Shown piece by piece: positions 34,201 through 37,670 of a DNA stretch of 37,670 bases. The notes beneath the pieces are model-generated. The model did no database searches. It saw nothing but the letters and a program-made list of their open reading frames with translations, and was not told where the DNA came from. The position numbers were made by a program, and so were the translations under genes. Position 1 is the first letter of the stretch. The number at the start of each line of letters is the position of its first letter. Origin of the DNA: an uncultured Muriicola sp. (GTDB lineage: Bacteria > Bacteroidota > Bacteroidia > Flavobacteriales > Flavobacteriaceae); NCBI RefSeq assembly GCF_947258935.1, contig NZ_CAMYKH010000056.1, positions 1 to 37,670 on the forward strand, read 5' to 3'.

Positions 34201-35082
34201 TTACTTTACAGGGGCTTTGTCTCTGTGTTTCCATCGTCTGTGGGTCCATAGGTAGTGTTCGGGACGCTCCTTTATCTGTTGTTCTGTAAGTCTTAGAAAC
34301 TGTTCCGTGATCTCAAACTCCTTTGTGCTCTTTCCATTTCTCGTTATAGGGATGAATTCGGCCCTGTAATAACCTCTTTTTACCTTAGATACCTTTAAGA
34401 AGACTACTGCCAGGTCTAGTTTTTGGGCAAGAACCTCTGCTCCGTTAAAAACAGGCACCTTAATCCCCATAAAGGTGCTCCAGTACTGGGCTCTGCTTGC
34501 CATGGGCGACTGATCGCTTACCATCCCATATATGCCCGTGATACCTTCTTGTTCATTCCGGATCATAGTTTTAAAGGTTTCCCTTTTTTCAATGGGTGTA
34601 GTATTTAATTTTGAACGAAATTTTTTAATCATCCGATCAAAATAGACATTTCCAATTTTTTGATATACAGCAAATCCTCTTGATTTTGTGTAATTGTTTA
34701 TACTAACAGTCCATTCCCAATTGGCGTAATGTGAAAGGACAATCAATATGCTTTTCTCCTTTTCAATTTCCTGAATTAGTTCGATGTTTTCCACATGAAA
34801 CCTATTTTTTATAGCCTCTTTGGAGAGATGCATGGTTTTTACCATTTCGAGAAGTATGTCACAAAAATGCTTGTAAAAATCTTTCTGAATTTGATTCAAT
34901 TCTTCGGCAGATTTTCCAGGTAAGGTTAATTCTAAATTGTCGCGCACCACTTTTTTCCTATATCCAATAACGTAATACAGCATGAAAAACATAAAATCTG
35001 AAAAGCCGTAAAAAAGGCGATGTGGAAGGATAGAAATCAGCCAAAGAAAAGGGTAGGCCAAAATATAGGTAAGTAGTTGCAT
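34201..35082 (-). CDS. LpxL/HtrB-type lysophospholipid acyltransferase
   Basis: This membrane-associated enzyme transfers an acyl chain to lipid A or a related lipid in the inner membrane. The 293 residues begin with a hydrophobic anchor (LLTYILAYPFLWLISILP), then the catalytic HX4E motif in SHYANWEW with His118 and Glu123. The segment GMVSDQSPMASRAQYW and the C-terminal LWTHRRWKHR match LpxL-type relatives. Length is normal. The gene converges with the mutase, stop to stop with no gap, and diverges from the rhomboid gene. It could act on lipid A or on ornithine- or flavolipids; the sequence does not decide. Confidence 0.92.
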   Translation of the reverse strand: MQLLTYILAYPFLWLISILPHRLFYGFSDFMFFMLYYVIGYRKKVVRDNLELTLPGKSAEELNQIQKDFYKHFCDILLEMVKTMHLSKEAIKNRFHVENIELIQEIEKEKSILIVLSHYANWEWTVSINNYTKSRGFAVYQKIGNVYFDRMIKKFRSKLNTTPIEKRETFKTMIRNEQEGITGIYGMVSDQSPMASRAQYWSTFMGIKVPVFNGAEVLAQKLDLAVVFLKVSKVKRGYYRAEFIPITRNGKSTKEFEITEQFLRLTEQQIKERPEHYLWTHRRWKHRDKAPVK

Positions 35083-35109
35083 TCAATATAAAATATGGGC
35101 AAATATAGC

Positions 35110-35117
35110 TATATTTG
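35110..35117 (+). promoter_or_regulatory. candidate -7 box of the rhomboid gene
   Basis: TATATTTG matches TANNTTTG, and RNA would start about 18 bases before ATG 35141. No matching -33 element is seen. Confidence 0.4.
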
Positions 35118-35140
35118 GCCCCAAACATACCGTAAAATTG

Positions 35141-35788
35141 ATGAATTTACACTGGGCCACGTTGGCCATTATTGCAGCCAATGTGCTGGTCTCCCTTAAG
35201 GGATTTAATGATCAGGGGTTCTTTGAACGATATAAATTTGGTATTGGTGCAATCCAGGCCGGACAGAAAGACAGGATGCTTACTTCAGGCTTTCTGCACG
35301 TAGACCTATCGCATCTTTTTCTGAATATGTTTACGCTCTATTTCTTTGCAGATGTGGTCATACGCTGGTTTGGACCCACAAAATTCCTGCTTATCTATTT
35401 TGTTAGCTTATTGGCCGGGAGTCTTTTGGCTTTGTTCTTTCATAAGAAAGAACCCCTCTACAGTGCAGTAGGTGCCAGTGGGGCAGTAACAGGCATCTTG
35501 TATTCCGCGATTTTGCTTCAACCCAATATGCAACTGGGTATCATGTTTATCCCAATTCCCCTGCCGGCTTATGTCCTGGGGATCTTGTATATGCTGTATT
35601 CTATTTACGGGATGAAAAAAAGACTGGGAAATATAGGACATACGGCGCATTTCGGTGGGGCAATAGGTGGGTATTTTATTACCCTGCTGTTTAAACCGGA
35701 TCTGTTTGTCACAGACACCCTAATGGTTATTCTTCTTGCCCTGCCAATTGTGATCCTTTTTATCCTGGAAAAACTGGGTAAATTGTAA
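35141..35788 (+). CDS. rhomboid family intramembrane serine protease
   Basis: Rhomboids cut transmembrane substrates inside the lipid bilayer with a Ser-His dyad. The 215 residues form six transmembrane helices. The motifs are intact: HLFLN (58-62) in helix 2, GASGAVTG with Ser113 in helix 4, and GHTAHFGGAIGG with His160 in helix 6. ATG 35141 is preferred to the TTG three bases upstream. The gene appears monocistronic. The substrate is unknown. Confidence 0.94.
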   Translation: MNLHWATLAIIAANVLVSLKGFNDQGFFERYKFGIGAIQAGQKDRMLTSGFLHVDLSHLFLNMFTLYFFADVVIRWFGPTKFLLIYFVSLLAGSLLALFFHKKEPLYSAVGASGAVTGILYSAILLQPNMQLGIMFIPIPLPAYVLGILYMLYSIYGMKKRLGNIGHTAHFGGAIGGYFITLLFKPDLFVTDTLMVILLALPIVILFILEKLGKL

Positions 35789-35945
35789 GGGAATTCTTAT
35801 TTACCCAAAAGCCCCTGATTCCCTGTAATCATTGATTTATACCTTGTTAAATGTAGTTCATCTAATAAATTGTTTAGGAGACATACTTTATATGTTTTTT
35901 TGTCGTTAATGTAGAGCCCAAACTACGTTATTAAAATACCTACTT

Positions 35946-37533
35946 ATGAAAACAGGAATATTTCCAATATTTCTAATGGTCTTAGTTCTTGTCACTTCTT
36001 GTAGTGATGAGACAACTATCTTTATTGACGAACAACAATCAAGTATTTTCGAGGAAAACGATGCTATTAAATTAGCGGGCAGTATTAATTTTGATAAGGC
36101 TGGCGTTATTGATATCTCTATTGATGAAAATTACACCACCGGAAAACGCGCATTTAAAGCCGCCGAAGAACCAGCTGGTAATTATCCCTTAACAATGATC
36201 GCCCAGGTCAATCCACCTACCTACGGACCAATAACGGGCCTTACGGCTGCCCATGTATTTGTGGAGGATGACTATGCCTATGTTGCCTATAATATTGCCG
36301 GTGATGAGTATTCGGGAGCAATAGATATTATTAATGTATCGGATCCTACCAATCCTATAGTTACTTCTAGGGTGGTATACGCCAATGCAGACATTAATTC
36401 ACTACAATATTCAGAAGGATTCCTATATGCTGTGGGTGGAATGGACGCTACTTCCAGCTTTACAGCCCTATCTAATTCTTTTATCACCAAAATTCCTGTT
36501 TTTAGTGGGGTCATGGATACGAATGCAGGAGTAATTTACGGGTTCCAGGCCGGTGACAATGCTACAGATATTGTCATTGACGGGAATGAGGCTTATGTAA
36601 CCAGCGGGAAAGACGGGACTATCACCATATATGATACAAAAGACCTCGACATAAAAAAAGAAGTAGCATTTACAGATCTTCGGTCGTTGGCTTTTGACGA
36701 TAACAAATTGGCTCTTTTAGATGCTAGTTTGGGGATTAGGGTCTTAGATGACAATCTTAAAGCCGAAAAAGAAATAGCAATAAACACAGATTTTGGGTTG
36801 TATACAAAAAGGTCTATAGATTTTATAGGAGACAAGATCATTGTAGCAGAAGGCTCCAAAGGTGCCGGCGTTTACTCTTTTGATTCAGGATCACTATTGC
36901 AGTATATACCAATCCTAATTGATCCGAATGAGGCACCAATAGGCGATATTGTAACCAATGCGGTAGCCATAAATAAGGAAATGGTTTTAATGGCCAATGG
37001 AGGTGCCGGACTTTCAATTTCTGATGATGAAGGAAATACAACAGAACCTTATGGAGTGTTACAATTAGACGGATCTATAGTTGAACAGATTATCCCTTAG
37101 TTTGGAAGCCCAGTGCTCTTCTTTAGCAGAATACAGTGGGTCTGCGAAATTGGTGATCAATGAAGGTGAGGATTATGCCTTTAGTGGTGCCAAAAGCTTT
37201 AATTTCATTAAATTAGAAAAGGATGCGTCACTACTTTTGTGCGGTTCCTGGACTGTAAGCAATGACGTAGATATAAAGGAAAATGCCCTTCTGGAATTAA
37301 ATGGTTCCATGAGTGTAGGAAGTAATAAAAAGCAAAAAGAAATTAAAGTAGAAAAAGGAGCAACCTTCAGAATAGAAGGGAATATAACGATTTACGGAGA
37401 TTTAATTCTTGAGGATGACTCCACAATTGAGTTTATTGGTGAAGACTCCGTAATGAACATATTTGGGGAAGTAGATATGGGCGATGATGTTACGGTGTCA
37501 GGAGTCTTCGAAGACGTACGGAATAGATTTTAA
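35946..37533 (+). pseudogene. LVIVD-repeat beta-propeller lipoprotein, split by deletion and frameshift
   Basis: This surface lipoprotein (signal MKTGIFPIFLMVLVLVTSC, lipobox VTSC) has beta-propeller repeats of LVIVD type, for example DIINVSDPTNPIVTS. The first frame continues to DDEGNTTEPYGVLQLDGS, then runs out as IVEQIIP with stop at 37100. A second frame begins near 37081 (LNRLSLSLEAQCSSL) and continues to 37533 with a beta-helix-like tail: SLLLCGSWTVSNDVDIKENA, MSVGSN, FRIEGNITIYGDLILED and FEDVRNRF. In intact relatives, by memory, the propeller runs through another 25 or so residues and an IIKLNRPS-type link before the tail. About 70-80 bases therefore seem missing near 37070-37081. The tail frame has no good start codon of its own and follows a stop at 37078, so it would not be made separately. 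A terminator follows at 37558. Confidence 0.75.
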
Positions 37534-37557
37534 ATTGAAACGTATGTAATTACAATA

Positions 37558-37589
37558 AAAAACCCTGATGGGCAAGCATCAAGGTTTTT
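37558..37589. terminator. bidirectional intrinsic terminator
   Basis: The stem pairs AAAAACC with GGTTTTT and TGATG with CATCA, with one C-A mismatch and the loop GGCAAG. A T run follows on the plus strand, and the A run before it gives a T tail on the minus strand. It separates the lipoprotein gene from the convergent gene at 37608. Confidence 0.8.
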
Positions 37590-37607
37590 CAATTTTAATT
37601 AAAGGTA

Positions 37608-37670
37608 TTATTGAAGAAGTTCGTTTATTTTGTCCTCGAGGGACCTTCCCCTTAAATTTTTTGCGACAAT
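37608..37670 (-). CDS. C-terminal end of an unidentified gene, possibly a thioredoxin-like protein
   Basis: Only the last 20 codons and the stop are in the window: IVAKNLRGRSLEDKINELLQ, then TAA. The pattern IVAKNLRG followed by LEDKINELL resembles the end of Bacteroidota TlpA- or AhpC-like thioredoxin-fold proteins, where a final strand and helix follow the active domain. This is a guess from a short tail. The reading frame is open to the window edge. Confidence 0.5.
   Translation of the reverse strand: MVAKNLRGRSLEDKINELLQ

Overview
The window comes from a Bacteroidota genome, most likely a member of the Flavobacteriaceae. The evidence is moderate to low GC, signal peptides and lipoboxes of flavobacterial type, start regions with little Shine-Dalgarno sequence, several TANNTTTG promoter boxes, and gene families such as a fused E1 dehydrogenase, a YciO-type protein, HsdR_N next to holA, and a LVIVD-type surface lipoprotein. 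It is ordinary chromosome. I see no rRNA, tRNA, CRISPR array, prophage or insertion sequence, and no gene-free stretch longer than about 165 bases.

Layout. 1-3188: leuC (leucine synthesis, cut by the window edge) and recG, both on the minus strand. 3264-6265: a secreted M1 aminopeptidase overlapping a patatin-like lipase. 6270-9563: a minus-strand run with a small membrane protein, a degenerate OmpA-like protein, a secreted M20 amidohydrolase and a periplasmic DsrE-like protein. 9692-12645: a UvrD/PcrA helicase with a forced TTG start and a YciO/YrdC protein, closed by a bidirectional terminator shared with an intact OmpA-like lipoprotein. 13666-16614: a broken family 2 glycosyltransferase, an HsdR_N nuclease-like protein, holA and a DoxX protein. 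16654-25150: a fused kinase / PLP-dependent lyase, a fused E1 dehydrogenase, an inactive M1-like protein with a C-terminal barrel, and a LOG-family protein. 25218-29652: uvrA (broken), a DNA-metabolism gene of the TIGR03915 type (broken), and a divergent LexA-like S24 repressor with an array of near-palindromes between them. 29664-35788: a membrane-anchored unknown, gamma-glutamyltransferase, ACP phosphodiesterase, a phosphoglucosamine/phosphomannomutase, a lipid A type acyltransferase and a rhomboid protease. 35946-37670: a broken LVIVD-type lipoprotein, a terminator, and the tail of one further gene.

The main unexpected result is that four genes (glycosyltransferase, uvrA, TIGR03915-like gene, LVIVD-type lipoprotein) are each split by a frameshift. 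Comparison with remembered family sequences suggests a short internal stretch, about 30 to 140 bases, is missing at each break. Either this genome is losing genes, including two tied to DNA repair, or the assembly carries a recurrent deletion error. Both readings can be tested with the raw reads. The other points of interest are the LexA-like regulator with its operator array, the kinase-lyase fusion resembling the hydroxylysine or phosphoethanolamine degradation enzymes, and an OmpA paralogue that has lost its peptidoglycan-binding residues.
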